64,000 nt of DNA from an uncultured Flavobacteriaceae bacterium (GTDB lineage: Bacteria > Bacteroidota > Bacteroidia > Flavobacteriales > Flavobacteriaceae). The notes under the pieces were generated by a model, which was not told the origin of the DNA, searched no databases, and worked only from the letters and a program-made list of their open reading frames with translations. Both the position numbers and the translations under genes were made by a program. The stretch is from NCBI GenBank assembly GCA_937944485.1, contig CALDYU010000002.1:242483-306482 (forward strand), in the 5' to 3' direction. Below, piece after piece: positions 1 to 9,466 of this stretch (position 1 is its first letter; each line of letters opens with the position of its first letter).

Positions 1-409
1 CAAAGAGAACTAAAAAAAATTGGTAAAAAACCAAGCTAATAACTACAAAAAGAACCCAATACAACCATATGCCAAAATTCTCTTGATTAATTCCTAATAA
101 TTTTATGAGCGGTCGGCCTACAAATGCACTTGAACTACCAGTAATTGCAAAAACAATAAAAATGCGTATCATCTCCCATCTATAGGTTACTTTCCATTTG
201 TTTTCTAGTTTTTTAAAAATAAAAAGACATAATCGTACAAGGAGGTAGGAGAGAAATAATACTAGGCTAGCACGTAATAAAACATTGTCATCTGTAAATA
301 ACAAACCAATTATTTTACTAGCAGTATAAACGATACCAATGATTCCCATAGCCGGAAATAAAAGTTGCCAATTGCGCGTTATTTGCCAATCTTTCTTAAA
401 CTGTTTCAT
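1..409 (-). CDS. Multi-pass membrane protein, C-terminus outside window (DUF6787-like)
   Basis: The frame is open for 136 codons from an ATG at 409-407 and runs off the left edge, so the stop is not seen. The visible part has about four hydrophobic segments separated by basic stretches. The last two flank a Thr-Gly-Ser-Ser-Ser and Gly-Arg-Pro stretch that resembles DUF6787, a small Bacteroidota membrane family of unknown function; this match is from memory. It lies upstream of the lipoprotein gene ending at 445 in transcription order reversed, i.e. it is the next gene downstream on the same strand. No function can be inferred. Confidence 0.7.
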   Translation of the reverse strand, partial: MKQFKKDWQITRNWQLLFPAMGIIGIVYTASKIIGLLFTDDNVLLRASLVLFLSYLLVRLCLFIFKKLENKWKVTYRWEMIRIFIVFAITGSSSAFVGRPLIKLLGINQENFGIWLYWVLFVVISLVFYQFFLVLF

Positions 410-444
410 TTTTTTGAATCAGTTGGCAAAGATACTATTGTGCT

Positions 445-906
445 TTAAATACGAGGCATAAATGGACCCAAACGTTGTCTGTATTTTCTTTGAAAATAGA
501 TGAAGTAATTATATAGTTTGTAGTTAACTTCATAACCATAATCAATGCCTTGGCGATAATCTATCTGCATTTCATATAGATTAGGGTTATGTCGCAATGG
601 TTGAATCACTCTCTGATTCCAATTATTCACCATAATGAGGTTTCTATTTTCTAAAAAAGTCTGGGAATAATATCCTTCTGGTCGCGCTATGCTTTGAAGC
701 CACACATTAAACCCAGGTTCAATGATGATTATTTCGTATTCTGTTTTATTACTGGCTATTCGAATGGTATCACCTTCGGTTTGGTTAAATGCTTCTTTTT
801 CTTCAGAGCTTATTTTTGGAGCATCTTTTTGTTGCTTTACACTTCCACAGCCTATACTAAAAACTATGGTAACACATAAGGAGTAAAAAATAATTGACTT
901 TTTCAT
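445..906 (-). CDS. DUF6146-like lipoprotein
   Basis: About 153 residues from the ATG at 906; an in-frame TTG lies five codons upstream, but only the ATG places a normal lipoprotein signal peptide at the N-terminus. The signal (basic start, hydrophobic core, Ile-Gly-Cys lipobox near residue 18) points to a lipid-anchored periplasmic or outer-membrane protein. The C-terminal two thirds carry the features I associate with DUF6146: an IEPGFN..WL segment, ARPEGYYSQ, paired WN..V motifs and a Tyr-rich VNYKLYNYF region ending in PRI. Function is unknown. A terminator hairpin separates it from the upstream DUF937 gene, so it is probably transcribed separately. Confidence 0.75.
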   Translation of the reverse strand: MKKSIIFYSLCVTIVFSIGCGSVKQQKDAPKISSEEKEAFNQTEGDTIRIASNKTEYEIIIIEPGFNVWLQSIARPEGYYSQTFLENRNLIMVNNWNQRVIQPLRHNPNLYEMQIDYRQGIDYGYEVNYKLYNYFIYFQRKYRQRLGPFMPRI

Positions 907-919
907 AGCCTTAAGATAC

Positions 920-952
920 AAAAAAACCGTCCGTTTTTTGACGGACGGCTCT
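920..952 (-). terminator. Intrinsic terminator after the DUF937 gene
   Basis: Read on the minus strand, CCGTCCGTC and its complement form an 8-9 bp GC-rich stem around a short A-rich loop, followed by a run of about seven Ts. It sits just after the DUF937 stop and just before the next gene's start. This is a standard rho-independent terminator. Confidence 0.8.
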
Positions 953-972
953 GTTAAACATTTATTAAGGAA

Positions 973-1608
973 CTACTTTCCAAAAAGTCCACCAAGAAGG
1001 CCTCCTAGTCCACCTTTCTTTTTGTTTCCACCGCCCATAACCATTCCGGCGACATCATCTAATATACTTCCATCACCATCCGCATCTAATAAAGTGGTTA
1101 TTAAACTTTGATTTTGCTTTGGTTGACCACCAAGTAATCCACCTAGCATACTAGACATACCATTGGCATCATTTACATTATTTTGAGCTTTTTGCTTTCC
1201 TACAAACCCCATCACAATCGGAGCCGCAATTTTTAAAATGTTAGCAATAGAACCAGCATCAAGACCCGATTTTTGACTCAAAGCATTTTCTACATTTCCT
1301 TGATTACCCCCAAAGAGATGGCCTAATATGCCAGCGCCATCATTGGTAACCGCTTCATCTACGCCGCCACCGAATAAACCACCTAAGTTATCTAAAATAC
1401 CACCGTTATGCTTGCTTGATAGCGCATTCATTAAGCCTTCCGCACCTTGTGGCGTACTTGCATTTTTTTTCATGGCTCCTAAAAGTAAAGGCATAGCCAT
1501 GCTAAGCACATCTGAAGTTTTATTTTCTGGTTGTCCCGTTTGTCCAGCAACGCCGCTGATTAATTGTTTGCCCATTGGGCTATTTAATAAATCTAGTAAT
1601 CCTGACAT
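973..1608 (-). CDS. DUF937 domain protein
   Basis: 211 residues with no signal peptide. The sequence is glycine-rich: GLLDLLNSP at the N-terminus, several GGLLGG/GGLFGG repeats, and two copies of an ALSxKxGL/ILxxLxxLFGG-type pattern, typical of DUF937 (YidB-like) proteins. Around residues 172-184 a DADGDGSILDDV segment has the spacing of an EF-hand or dockerin-type calcium loop, a common addition in Bacteroidota members; calcium binding is inferred only. The C-terminus is a Lys-Gly-rich tail. It lies about 70 bp downstream of serA on the same strand. The cellular role of the family is unclear. Confidence 0.85.
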   Translation of the reverse strand: MSGLLDLLNSPMGKQLISGVAGQTGQPENKTSDVLSMAMPLLLGAMKKNASTPQGAEGLMNALSSKHNGGILDNLGGLFGGGVDEAVTNDGAGILGHLFGGNQGNVENALSQKSGLDAGSIANILKIAAPIVMGFVGKQKAQNNVNDANGMSSMLGGLLGGQPKQNQSLITTLLDADGDGSILDDVAGMVMGGGNKKKGGLGGLLGGLFGK

Positions 1609-1681
1609 TTTTATGTAGTGTTTATAATTAAGCGCTTAAAGTACAAAAAAGCCTTGTACCATTTTAAATTGAAATCTTAAA

Positions 1682-2632
1682 TTACTTTAATAAAGTGATT
1701 ATTTGGGTGGCCAATTCTAATCCGATTCGATTTTGAGCCTCCCCAGTAGCGGCACCTATGTGCGGTGTTAGAGAAATACTTGGATGCATTAGAATTTTAA
1801 TCTCAGGCTTTGGCTCTGATTCAAAAACATCTAAGCCTGCAAAAGATAATTTGCCATTTTCTAAAGCATCTATTAGGGCTACCTCATCAATTACGCCTCC
1901 TCTAGCTGCATTTACAATACCAACACCGTCTTTCATAAGTTGAAATTCCGCTTTTCCAATAACGTATTCTTTTTGAGCAGGTACGTGAACGGTTATAAAA
2001 TCAGCTTCTTTGAGTAGGTCTTCTTTCGAAGTGCTTTTGAAATCAAAGTGTACCGCTTGGCCATCATAAAAAGGAACGGTAACGGTTGCCTTTTCCATAA
2101 ACGGATCAGAGTAAACAACTTTCATGCCCACACCCAAAGCAATTTTTGCTGTAGCTCTACCTATTCTTCCAAATCCGATTACCCCTAAAGTTTTTCCTCT
2201 AAGTTCAACGCCTTTGGCGTAAGCTTTTTTCAATTCTTTAAATTTGCTATCACCATCTAAAGGCATGTTTCGGTTGGCATCATATAAAAAACGTACGCCT
2301 CCAAATAAATGTGCAAAAACCAGTTCAGCTACAGATTCTGAAGATGCTGCCGGTGTATTAATTACATGGAGCCCTTTTTCTTTAGCATAGTTAACGTCTA
2401 TATTATCCATACCAACACCACCACGGCCTATTAATTTTAAATTGGGGCAGCCATCAATAATATCTTTTCTAACCTTTGTTGCACTTCGAACAAGCAAGGC
2501 TATTATATCATTCGTATTAATAAAATCGACCAGTTGTTCTTGTGCTACTGTAGTAGTTACTACTTCAAAACCTACTTTTTCTAAGGCGTCAATACCGGAT
2601 TGCGATACTCCGTCGTTTGCTAGTACTTTCAT
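1682..2632 (-). CDS. serA: D-3-phosphoglycerate dehydrogenase
   Basis: 316 residues, the short form without an ACT regulatory domain. It catalyses the NAD-dependent oxidation of 3-phosphoglycerate, the first step of serine synthesis. The Rossmann motif GFGRIGRATA is near residue 153, and the 2-hydroxyacid dehydrogenase signature NAARGGVIDE (catalytic Arg) and the HIGAATGEA segment (catalytic His) follow. The gene starts 21 bp after serC on the same strand, so the two form an operon supplying consecutive steps. Lack of the ACT domain suggests serine feedback acts elsewhere or differently. Relatives such as erythronate-4-phosphate dehydrogenase are less likely because of the serC linkage. Confidence 0.93.
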   Translation of the reverse strand: MKVLANDGVSQSGIDALEKVGFEVVTTTVAQEQLVDFINTNDIIALLVRSATKVRKDIIDGCPNLKLIGRGGVGMDNIDVNYAKEKGLHVINTPAASSESVAELVFAHLFGGVRFLYDANRNMPLDGDSKFKELKKAYAKGVELRGKTLGVIGFGRIGRATAKIALGVGMKVVYSDPFMEKATVTVPFYDGQAVHFDFKSTSKEDLLKEADFITVHVPAQKEYVIGKAEFQLMKDGVGIVNAARGGVIDEVALIDALENGKLSFAGLDVFESEPKPEIKILMHPSISLTPHIGAATGEAQNRIGLELATQIITLLK

Positions 2633-2653
2633 TATAGTTATTAGTTTCGTTGT

Positions 2654-3718
2654 TTATCCTTTTCGCTCTAATTCACTCATGACATCGACTAAGACTCCTA
2701 CACTTTCAAGGGATAAGGCATTATACATTGAAGCGCGATAGCCGCCAACGGAACGATGTCCGTTGAGTCCATTAATTCCAGCTTCTTTTATCATAGATTC
2801 AAATGATTCTTTCATTTTGGCGTCTGTTAGATTAAAGGTTGCATTCATCTTTGATCGATCTTCTATATGCGCATAGCCCTCAAAAAACGGATTTAAATCT
2901 ATTTCAGAATAGAGTAGTTGTGCTTTTTTATCATTAACCTCTTCAATCGCTTTAATACCGCCTAACTTTTTCAACCATTGCAGCGTTAACATTGATACAT
3001 ACACTGGAAAAACGGCTGGCGTATTGAACATGCTATCTTTATCAATATGAACAGCATAATCTAACATTGAAGGAATAGTTCTACTTACTTTTCCTAAAAT
3101 TTCTTCTTTAATAACCACAAGAGTAGTACCTGCTGGACCCATATTTTTTTGTGCCCCAGCATAAATCATATCAAATTGAGAAAAATCTAATTGGCGCGAA
3201 AAGATATCCGAACTCATATCACAAACCAAGGTTGCATCAGTCGTTGGAAATTTCTTCATTTGGGTGCCAAAAATTGTATTATTAGAAGTGAGATGAAGAT
3301 AATCTAACCCTGAAGGGATAGTATATCCTTTAGGAATATATTTGAAATTTTCATCTTTCGAAGAACCTACTTCCACTACATCACCAAAAAGCTTTGCTTC
3401 CTTAATTGCTTTATCACTCCAGGTACCCGTATTCAAATAGCCTGCTTTTTTTTCTAATAAATTATAGGCTACCATCAAAAATTCCATACTCGCTCCTCCT
3501 TGTAAGAATAAGGCTTGGTAGCCTTTGCCTTGAAGTCCTAAAAGCTCTAATGTTAAGCCTCGTGCAGTTTGCATGACCTCTACAAAATCTTTACTTCGGT
3601 GCGAAATTTCAACAAGTGATAAGCCGAGGCTATTAAAATCTACAACAGCTTCAGACGCTTTTAATAACACTTCTTGCGGTAGAATACAAGGTCCTGCACT
3701 AAAATTATGTTTCTTCAT
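2654..3718 (-). CDS. serC: Phosphoserine aminotransferase
   Basis: 354 residues, normal family length. It is a PLP-dependent class V aminotransferase converting 3-phosphohydroxypyruvate to phosphoserine, and family members also serve pyridoxine synthesis. The N-terminal NFSAGPCILP motif is diagnostic. LQGGAS (phosphate/PLP contact) is near residue 72, and the Schiff-base lysine is K191 in AGAQKNMGPAG. HRSVGGYRASMYNA near the C-terminus binds substrate phosphate. It is the first gene of the serC-serA operon, with a flavobacterial -7-like box about 45 bp upstream. Confidence 0.95.
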   Translation of the reverse strand: MKKHNFSAGPCILPQEVLLKASEAVVDFNSLGLSLVEISHRSKDFVEVMQTARGLTLELLGLQGKGYQALFLQGGASMEFLMVAYNLLEKKAGYLNTGTWSDKAIKEAKLFGDVVEVGSSKDENFKYIPKGYTIPSGLDYLHLTSNNTIFGTQMKKFPTTDATLVCDMSSDIFSRQLDFSQFDMIYAGAQKNMGPAGTTLVVIKEEILGKVSRTIPSMLDYAVHIDKDSMFNTPAVFPVYVSMLTLQWLKKLGGIKAIEEVNDKKAQLLYSEIDLNPFFEGYAHIEDRSKMNATFNLTDAKMKESFESMIKEAGINGLNGHRSVGGYRASMYNALSLESVGVLVDVMSELERKG

Positions 3719-3761
3719 ACTACAATATTAGAATTTGATATCTTGAGTTGATTTTACGCCG

Positions 3762-3769
3762 CAAAGGTC
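3762..3769 (-). promoter_or_regulatory. Candidate serC promoter -7 box
   Basis: On the minus strand the octamer GACCTTTG matches flavobacterial TAnnTTTG except for the first base. It would place transcription start about 35 nt before the serC ATG. I see no clear TTG -33 partner, so this is a modest call. Confidence 0.4.
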
Positions 3770-3814
3770 TTGAAATTATGGCGAATGATCGACATACATT
3801 TAGAACTAAATCTA

Positions 3815-4855
3815 TTATGTTCTTAACAGGAAATCAACAGTGTCTATTCCGTCAGCATAATCATTTAGTTGCGGTGTTTGCGTACTGCCAAATGCAAGTT
3901 CATTTTCTATGACACCGCTAGCAACAATACACTGAATTTTGTCCTGATCTTTTTTTAGCCTTATTCTTAAGTTTTCTATGGATTCGTACACTTCATAAAA
4001 AAGAGAGGCAATGGGGGAAGCATAACTGCTGTCTTCTTTTAGTATTAAGAATCCGTTTTCCAATAACTTAAATTCACTCATTAAATACACCGCTTTATTA
4101 TAATCATAGTTATTGGCATACTTTGCTTGTTGAATAATGGGGTTGTATTTGTAAATAGCCTTAAAAAAAGTATCGAAGTCATATCCTTTAGGGACAAACA
4201 ATTTAGACACACTTCTACAACCTAAGCCATAATACCTAAAAATATCTTCTCCCAATTTTTCTAACATTGACGATGATTCATTTCCTGTGAGAATAGCCAA
4301 TGAATTCCTATTTTTTCGAATAATATTTGGCGTAGTACTAAAATAATGTTCAAAATAACGTGCCGTATTATTACTACCTGTAGCGATTACGAGGTCAAAA
4401 TTTTCAAGTTTTTCTTCCGTAAATATGATTTTATCTTTGAGACCCAGCTCAACACTTATAAGATACTTTGCAATTAAGGGGAGTAATACGTTGTCATTAC
4501 TAGAAAGTTTAACCAATACCTTATTACCCGTTAGCAAAACACATAAAAAATCATGAAAACCAACTAGGGGAATATTCCCTGCCATAACAATGGCGACTTT
4601 TTTAGGGTTGTTTTTTTTTAAATCGTACTTCGAAAGCCAATTGCTTAAGTTTATATCTGTTAAAATTTCACCCCAAGTTCTTAAGGCATATAGTACATTT
4701 TCTTTTGTAAACCAACCATTTTTATGTTTACATAAGTTAATAGTTTCCGAAAGGTTACTATGCCATTCGTTTTCTATCGCCTTATTATTGCAAAAATCGC
4801 GAAGAAAGCCACCAAGTTTAACGAAAGCAATAAATGTTTTGCGTTGCTCGTTCAT
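3815..4855 (-). CDS. Acyl-CoA reductase, LuxC family
   Basis: About 346 residues from the ATG at 4855; a TTG four codons upstream is possible but less likely. LuxC-type reductases reduce fatty acyl groups to aldehydes with NADPH through an acyl-cysteine intermediate. The likely catalytic cysteine is in GLGCRSVSKLF, and an aldehyde-dehydrogenase-like nucleotide-binding segment (VAIVMAGNIPLVGFHDF) precedes it. The C-terminal TPQLNDYADGIDTVDFL motif is typical of Bacteroidota members. No luciferase or fatty-acid partner genes are nearby; it diverges from a ferredoxin gene with overlapping promoters. The physiological substrate in flavobacteria is not evident. Confidence 0.85.
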   Translation of the reverse strand: MNEQRKTFIAFVKLGGFLRDFCNNKAIENEWHSNLSETINLCKHKNGWFTKENVLYALRTWGEILTDINLSNWLSKYDLKKNNPKKVAIVMAGNIPLVGFHDFLCVLLTGNKVLVKLSSNDNVLLPLIAKYLISVELGLKDKIIFTEEKLENFDLVIATGSNNTARYFEHYFSTTPNIIRKNRNSLAILTGNESSSMLEKLGEDIFRYYGLGCRSVSKLFVPKGYDFDTFFKAIYKYNPIIQQAKYANNYDYNKAVYLMSEFKLLENGFLILKEDSSYASPIASLFYEVYESIENLRIRLKKDQDKIQCIVASGVIENELAFGSTQTPQLNDYADGIDTVDFLLRT

Positions 4856-4859
4856 ATAT

Positions 4860-4900
4860 TTGTGCAAAATTGTATTAGGGTTTACCTTTGCGCAAAAGTA
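4860..4900. promoter_or_regulatory. Overlapping divergent promoters for ferredoxin and acyl-CoA reductase
   Basis: On the plus strand TTG at 4860-4862 is followed 20 bp later by TACCTTTG at 4883-4890, an exact match to TAnnTTTG, and would drive the ferredoxin gene at 4921. On the minus strand TACTTTTG (4900-4893) also matches exactly and would drive the acyl-CoA reductase starting at 4855. The two -7 boxes are separated by two bases and face each other, so polymerase could hardly occupy both together. Confidence 0.6.
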
Positions 4901-4920
4901 AGCATTAGAAAAATAATTTT

Positions 4921-5274
4921 ATGGCAATTATTATAACAGATGAGTGCATAAATTGTGGAGCTTGTGAGCCTGAATGTCCGAATACTGCAATTTATGAGGG
5001 AGCTGATGAATGGCGTTATAGCGATGGCACTTCTTTAGTTGGAGATGTGGTATTGCCTGATGGAAAATCTGTAAATGCAGATGTTGTTCAAGAGCCTTTG
5101 AGCGATGAAATTTATTATATTTCTCCAGACAAATGTACCGAATGTATGGGGTTTCATGAAGAGCCTCAATGCGCTGCAGTTTGCCCTGTAGATTGCTGCG
5201 TTCCTGATGAAGATCGTGTGGAGAGTGAAGAGGTGCTTCTTTCAAAACAAGCTTTTATGCATCCAGAAGGGTAA
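4921..5274 (+). CDS. Ferredoxin with two [4Fe-4S] motifs
   Basis: 117 residues. The first cluster motif is [12 protein letters not shown] (Cys 9, 12, 15, 19). The second is [22 protein letters not shown], with an extended spacing between the second and third cysteines as in Alvin-type 2[4Fe-4S] ferredoxins. It is a small soluble cytoplasmic electron carrier. The acidic insert between the clusters is normal for the Bacteroidota form. It is monocistronic and diverges from the acyl-CoA reductase gene. The redox partner cannot be read from the sequence. Confidence 0.93.
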   Translation: MAIIITDECINCGACEPECPNTAIYEGADEWRYSDGTSLVGDVVLPDGKSVNADVVQEPLSDEIYYISPDKCTECMGFHEEPQCAAVCPVDCCVPDEDRVESEEVLLSKQAFMHPEG

Positions 5275-5362
5275 AAAAACGCTGTGCTCTGATGTGCTGT
5301 TTTTAAAAGCTTCCCGAACTGCGTTTTACCATGCTTTTTTTGAGGAATAGGATTGGAGTAAC

Positions 5363-6154
5363 CTATGTTGACATTTCTAGCATCTTAGCAGCGACCTCTT
5401 TCATTAGTTTGGCACTGACCATAGCGGTCATATCATTAATATCTCTTTTCGGGTTGTATTCAACAATATCAGCACCAATAATCGGTACTTTTATGCTTTG
5501 AATAATGTGTATTAACTCCCGAGTGCTAAGTCCGCCTGGTTCGTGATGCGAGACACCTGGAGCAAAAGCAGGGTCTAATGCATCTATATCTAAGGAAAGA
5601 TAAATTGGATTTTGAAAAGCAGGTTGTTGTTTTGTATCAAAATCTTTCATTTCTATAATTTCTACACCGAATTTATCAGCTTGCGCTAATTGATGTTTTG
5701 AAAGTGTTCGAATACCAATTTGCACCAATCGGTTTGCTAAACGATCTTGCATAATGCGTGCAAATGGACAAGCATGAGAAAATTTATCTCCTTCAAAATG
5801 ATCGTATAAATCAGCATGAGCATCAATGTGTAGTATATCAACAGCACCAAATCTTTGATAATGCGCTTTTAGTAGTTGGTAGCTAATGGAGTGATCACCG
5901 CCTAAAGAAATTAAAGGGGCACCAGATTCTAAATTTTTTAAAGTAATTTTTTCAATGTCGAAATAATCGTTGACTTCAAAATCACCCTTATCGTCCCATA
6001 TTTCAGGAAGTATCTCCATACCATTTTCGGCAAAATAGTTCGCAGAAGCACTATGATAAGCCTTCCGGATTAAAGGTGGTGCAAGAGCAGGGCCTTGCAG
6101 AAAGGAAGATTTTTTATCAAATAAGATACCTTGAAGAGCGATTTTTTTAGTCAT
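5363..6154 (-). CDS. Arginase/agmatinase/formimidoylglutamase family hydrolase
   Basis: 263 residues of the ureohydrolase fold. Binuclear manganese ligands are visible in GGDHS, DAHADLYD and SLDIDALDP, in the correct order, so the enzyme should be active. The family hydrolyses guanidino or formimino groups (agmatine, arginine, formimidoylglutamate, guanidinobutyrate). There are no hut or spe genes beside it, so the substrate is open; the short length and the SHACPF segment are closer to the agmatinase branch than to true arginase. It is monocistronic and diverges from ychF. Confidence 0.85.
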   Translation of the reverse strand: MTKKIALQGILFDKKSSFLQGPALAPPLIRKAYHSASANYFAENGMEILPEIWDDKGDFEVNDYFDIEKITLKNLESGAPLISLGGDHSISYQLLKAHYQRFGAVDILHIDAHADLYDHFEGDKFSHACPFARIMQDRLANRLVQIGIRTLSKHQLAQADKFGVEIIEMKDFDTKQQPAFQNPIYLSLDIDALDPAFAPGVSHHEPGGLSTRELIHIIQSIKVPIIGADIVEYNPKRDINDMTAMVSAKLMKEVAAKMLEMST

Positions 6155-6241
6155 TAATAAATGAATTGTTCAAGGTTAAAGATAGTTAGTCTCGGTAAAT
6201 TTTGTTTCATAATTTATGCGATAAAATAATAGCTTAAAAGC

Positions 6242-6249
6242 TATATTTG
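6242..6249 (+). promoter_or_regulatory. Candidate ychF promoter -7 box
   Basis: TATATTTG is an exact TAnnTTTG match about 75 bp before the ychF ATG, predicting a 5' UTR of roughly 65 nt. No TTG is found at the usual upstream distance. Confidence 0.45.
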
Positions 6250-6323
6250 CACCCGAAATAAAATATGTCAAAAGCGGGACAAAGATTCTTGATTTGACAG
6301 GAATAATCGAAAAATAGTTATTT

Positions 6324-7418
6324 ATGAAAGCAGGTATCGTTGGTTTGCCTAATGTTGGAAAATCTACCCTTTTTAATTGTTTGTCTAACGCCAAAGCTCA
6401 GAGTGCTAATTTTCCTTTTTGCACAATTGAGCCAAATATTGGTGTTGTAAACGTTCCTGATTTGCGTTTAGAAAAACTTGAAGAATTGGTAAATCCTGAA
6501 AAAGTCATTCCTGCTACGGTTGAGATTGTTGATATTGCTGGTTTGGTTAAAGGTGCCAGTAAAGGCGAAGGATTGGGAAACCAATTTCTCGGTAATATTC
6601 GAGAAACTGATGCTATACTTCATGTACTACGCTGTTTTGATAATGACAATATTGTACATGTTGATGGTTCTGTCGACCCCATTCGCGATAAAGAAACGAT
6701 CGATATGGAATTACAGTTGAAAGATTTAGAAACTGTAGAAAAAAAATTAGATAAGGTTAAACGGGCAGCTAAAACTGGTAACAAAGAAGCTCAAAAAGAA
6801 GAAGCTGTTTTGGTAGCGATTAAAAATGGCTTAGAAGCTGGAACTTCGGTGCGAGCTATCTCCCTATCTAAAGAAGATCGAACGGAGTTTGTCAATCCAT
6901 TACAATTTATTAGCGATAAGCCCGTAATGTATGTTTGTAATGTTGATGAAAATGCTGCCGTATCTGGCAATGAATATGTCGCAAAGGTACAAGCTACTGT
7001 GGCAAGTGAAAATGCAGAGGTTGTTGTTTTAGCAATAGGCACCGAAGCTGATATTACGGAGTTGAAGACTTATGAAGAGCGCCAAATGTTTTTAGAAGAC
7101 TTGGGGCTATCAGAACCTGGTTCTGCCAAATTGATCCGTGGAGCCTATAAATTATTGAACCTTGAAACTTATTTTACAGCAGGGGAAAAGGAGGTTCGTG
7201 CTTGGACTATCCCTGTTGGCGCAACGGCTCCACAAGCTGCTGGTGTAATACATACGGATTTTGAAAAAGGCTTTATTCGTGCTGAAGTAATCGCTTATGA
7301 TGACTATGTAAATTTTGGCAGTGAGGCTAAAGTTAAAGAAGCTGGTAAGATGCGTGTTGAAGGTAAAGAGTATATTGTTAAAGACGGTGATGTAATGCAC
7401 TTTCGGTTCAACGTGTAA
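6324..7418 (+). CDS. ychF: Redox-regulated ATPase YchF (Obg-family, TGS domain)
   Basis: 364 residues, the usual length. The P-loop GLPNVGKST is at residues 6-14, the G2 region reads NFPFCTIEPN and the switch II region DIAGLVKGASKGEGLGNQFL, and the base-recognition element is NVDE rather than NKxD. That element explains the ATP preference known for this family. A helical insert (about 130-200) and a C-terminal TGS domain (about 280-364) follow. YchF binds ribosomes and is linked to oxidative-stress responses. The gene appears to be a single transcription unit. Confidence 0.96.
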   Translation: MKAGIVGLPNVGKSTLFNCLSNAKAQSANFPFCTIEPNIGVVNVPDLRLEKLEELVNPEKVIPATVEIVDIAGLVKGASKGEGLGNQFLGNIRETDAILHVLRCFDNDNIVHVDGSVDPIRDKETIDMELQLKDLETVEKKLDKVKRAAKTGNKEAQKEEAVLVAIKNGLEAGTSVRAISLSKEDRTEFVNPLQFISDKPVMYVCNVDENAAVSGNEYVAKVQATVASENAEVVVLAIGTEADITELKTYEERQMFLEDLGLSEPGSAKLIRGAYKLLNLETYFTAGEKEVRAWTIPVGATAPQAAGVIHTDFEKGFIRAEVIAYDDYVNFGSEAKVKEAGKMRVEGKEYIVKDGDVMHFRFNV

Positions 7419-7566
7419 GCTTTAAGATGTGCTATTCCGGTTAAGTTTTGCCACAAATATTATATCAACAAAACCGCTAATTCTTTGTTAATTACTTTAC
7501 TGTAGGGGTATTTCTTTTTTTTTGAAGTAATCTTATCTTAGCCACTCTTTCTTTAAACCCCGCAGT

Positions 7567-9426
7567 ATGGCTAAAGACTCTCAATATACTGAAGACAATA
7601 TTCGATCATTAGATTGGAAGGAGCATATTCGTATGCGCCCCGGTATGTATATTGGAAAATTGGGTGATGGTTCTTCTGCTGATGATGGGGTCTATATACT
7701 TTTAAAAGAAGTCATTGATAATTGTATTGATGAGTTCGTCATGGGAGCTGGTAAAACCATTGAGATTCGTATTAAAGATGGATTGGTGAAAGTTCGCGAT
7801 TACGGACGGGGAATACCCTTAGGAAAGGTCGTGGATGTAGTTTCCAAAATGAATACAGGCGGTAAGTATGACTCGCGTGCGTTTAAAAAATCTGTTGGCC
7901 TGAATGGAGTAGGTACGAAAGCTGTAAATGCGCTTTCCAGTTTTTTTGAAGTACAATCTTCACGTGATAATCAGGTGAAAGTTGCCGAATTCAGCCAAGG
8001 GAATTTACTGAAAGAAGAAGGACCTATCGATTCTACGCAACGAAAGGGAACTAAAGTGACTTTTCGGCCTGATGAGACCATCTTTAAAAAATATAAGTAT
8101 AGAAACGAGTATGTAGAGCGCATGTTGAAAAACTATGTGTATCTCAATCCAGGATTAACGATAGACTTCAACGGGGAAAAATTCCATTCTGAAAACGGAC
8201 TTAAAGATCTTTTAGAAGACAATAATAATACGTCTGATTTTCTATACCCGGTTATTCACTTGAAAGGTAATGATATTGAAATTGCTATTACGCATAGTAA
8301 AACTCAATATAGCGAAGAATATCATTCTTTTGTAAACGGACAAAATACCACACAGGGTGGAACGCATCAAACTGCATTTCGTGAAGCCATAGTCCGAACA
8401 ATTCGAGAGTTCTATGGCAAAAACTATGATCCTTCTGATATTCGTAAATCTATTATTTCTGCGATTTCCATTAAGGTGATGGAGCCTGTTTTTGAGAGTC
8501 AAACCAAAACCAAATTGGGTTCTACCGATATGGGAGGCGATTTACCTACGGTTCGCACCTATATCAACGACTTTGTAGGGAGATATCTAGATAATTATTT
8601 ACACAAAAATCCAGAAACTCGAGAAGCCCTACAGCGTAAAATTTTACAAGCAGAACGTGAGCGAAAAGAGTTGTCAGGCATTAGAAAATTGGCCAAAGAT
8701 CGCGCTAAGAAAGCTAGTCTTCACAATAAAAAATTACGAGATTGCCGTATCCATTTAGGCGATACTAAAAAAGATAGAAACCTTGAAAGCACCCTTTTTA
8801 TTACTGAGGGTGATTCTGCATCTGGTTCTATTACCAAATCGCGTGATGTAAATACCCAAGCAGTGTTTAGTTTAAAAGGAAAGCCTTTGAATTCGTACGG
8901 AATGACTAAAAAAATCGTCTACGAAAACGAAGAATTCAATTTATTACAAGCGGCACTTAATATTGAAGAATCGATGGAAGATCTGCGCTACAATAACATT
9001 GTTATTGCAACAGATGCCGATGTTGACGGAATGCATATTCGATTGTTGTTAATAACCTTCTTTTTGCAGTTTTTTCCTGAATTGATCAAAGAAAATCATC
9101 TATATATTTTACAAACCCCATTGTTTCGTGTACGAAACAAAAAAGAAACCATCTATTGCTATAGTGATGAAGAAAGAAAAGCGGCCATTGTAAAATTGAC
9201 AGGCAAGCCCGAAATAACTCGCTTTAAAGGTTTAGGCGAAATCTCACCAGATGAATTTAAACATTTTATAGGTGATGATATTCGATTAGAACCGGTAATG
9301 CTTGATAAGGCCATGTCGATAGAAGAACTATTGAGTTTCTATATGGGTAAAAATACCCCAGATCGTCAAAAATTTATTATTGAAAATCTCAAAGTAGAAA
9401 TTGATTTAGTAGAAGAAAACCAATAA
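7567..9426 (+). CDS. parE: DNA topoisomerase IV subunit B
   Basis: 619 residues. The GHKL ATPase has [19 protein letters not shown] and [14 protein letters not shown]; the transducer domain follows; the TOPRIM domain has TEGDSASGS and the metal-binding [10 protein letters not shown]. The protein ends with [13 protein letters not shown] and a TPDRQKFI stretch. It hydrolyses ATP to drive strand passage when partnered with ParC, which is encoded 41 bp downstream. The absence of the gyrase B insert and the pairing with a long ParC support topoisomerase IV over gyrase; no gyrA is near. Confidence 0.95.
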   Translation: MAKDSQYTEDNIRSLDWKEHIRMRPGMYIGKLGDGSSADDGVYILLKEVIDNCIDEFVMGAGKTIEIRIKDGLVKVRDYGRGIPLGKVVDVVSKMNTGGKYDSRAFKKSVGLNGVGTKAVNALSSFFEVQSSRDNQVKVAEFSQGNLLKEEGPIDSTQRKGTKVTFRPDETIFKKYKYRNEYVERMLKNYVYLNPGLTIDFNGEKFHSENGLKDLLEDNNNTSDFLYPVIHLKGNDIEIAITHSKTQYSEEYHSFVNGQNTTQGGTHQTAFREAIVRTIREFYGKNYDPSDIRKSIISAISIKVMEPVFESQTKTKLGSTDMGGDLPTVRTYINDFVGRYLDNYLHKNPETREALQRKILQAERERKELSGIRKLAKDRAKKASLHNKKLRDCRIHLGDTKKDRNLESTLFITEGDSASGSITKSRDVNTQAVFSLKGKPLNSYGMTKKIVYENEEFNLLQAALNIEESMEDLRYNNIVIATDADVDGMHIRLLLITFFLQFFPELIKENHLYILQTPLFRVRNKKETIYCYSDEERKAAIVKLTGKPEITRFKGLGEISPDEFKHFIGDDIRLEPVMLDKAMSIEELLSFYMGKNTPDRQKFIIENLKVEIDLVEENQ

Positions 9427-9466
9427 CAAACTTAAATAGAAACACTAAAATTGGTAGTCAGCCTTT

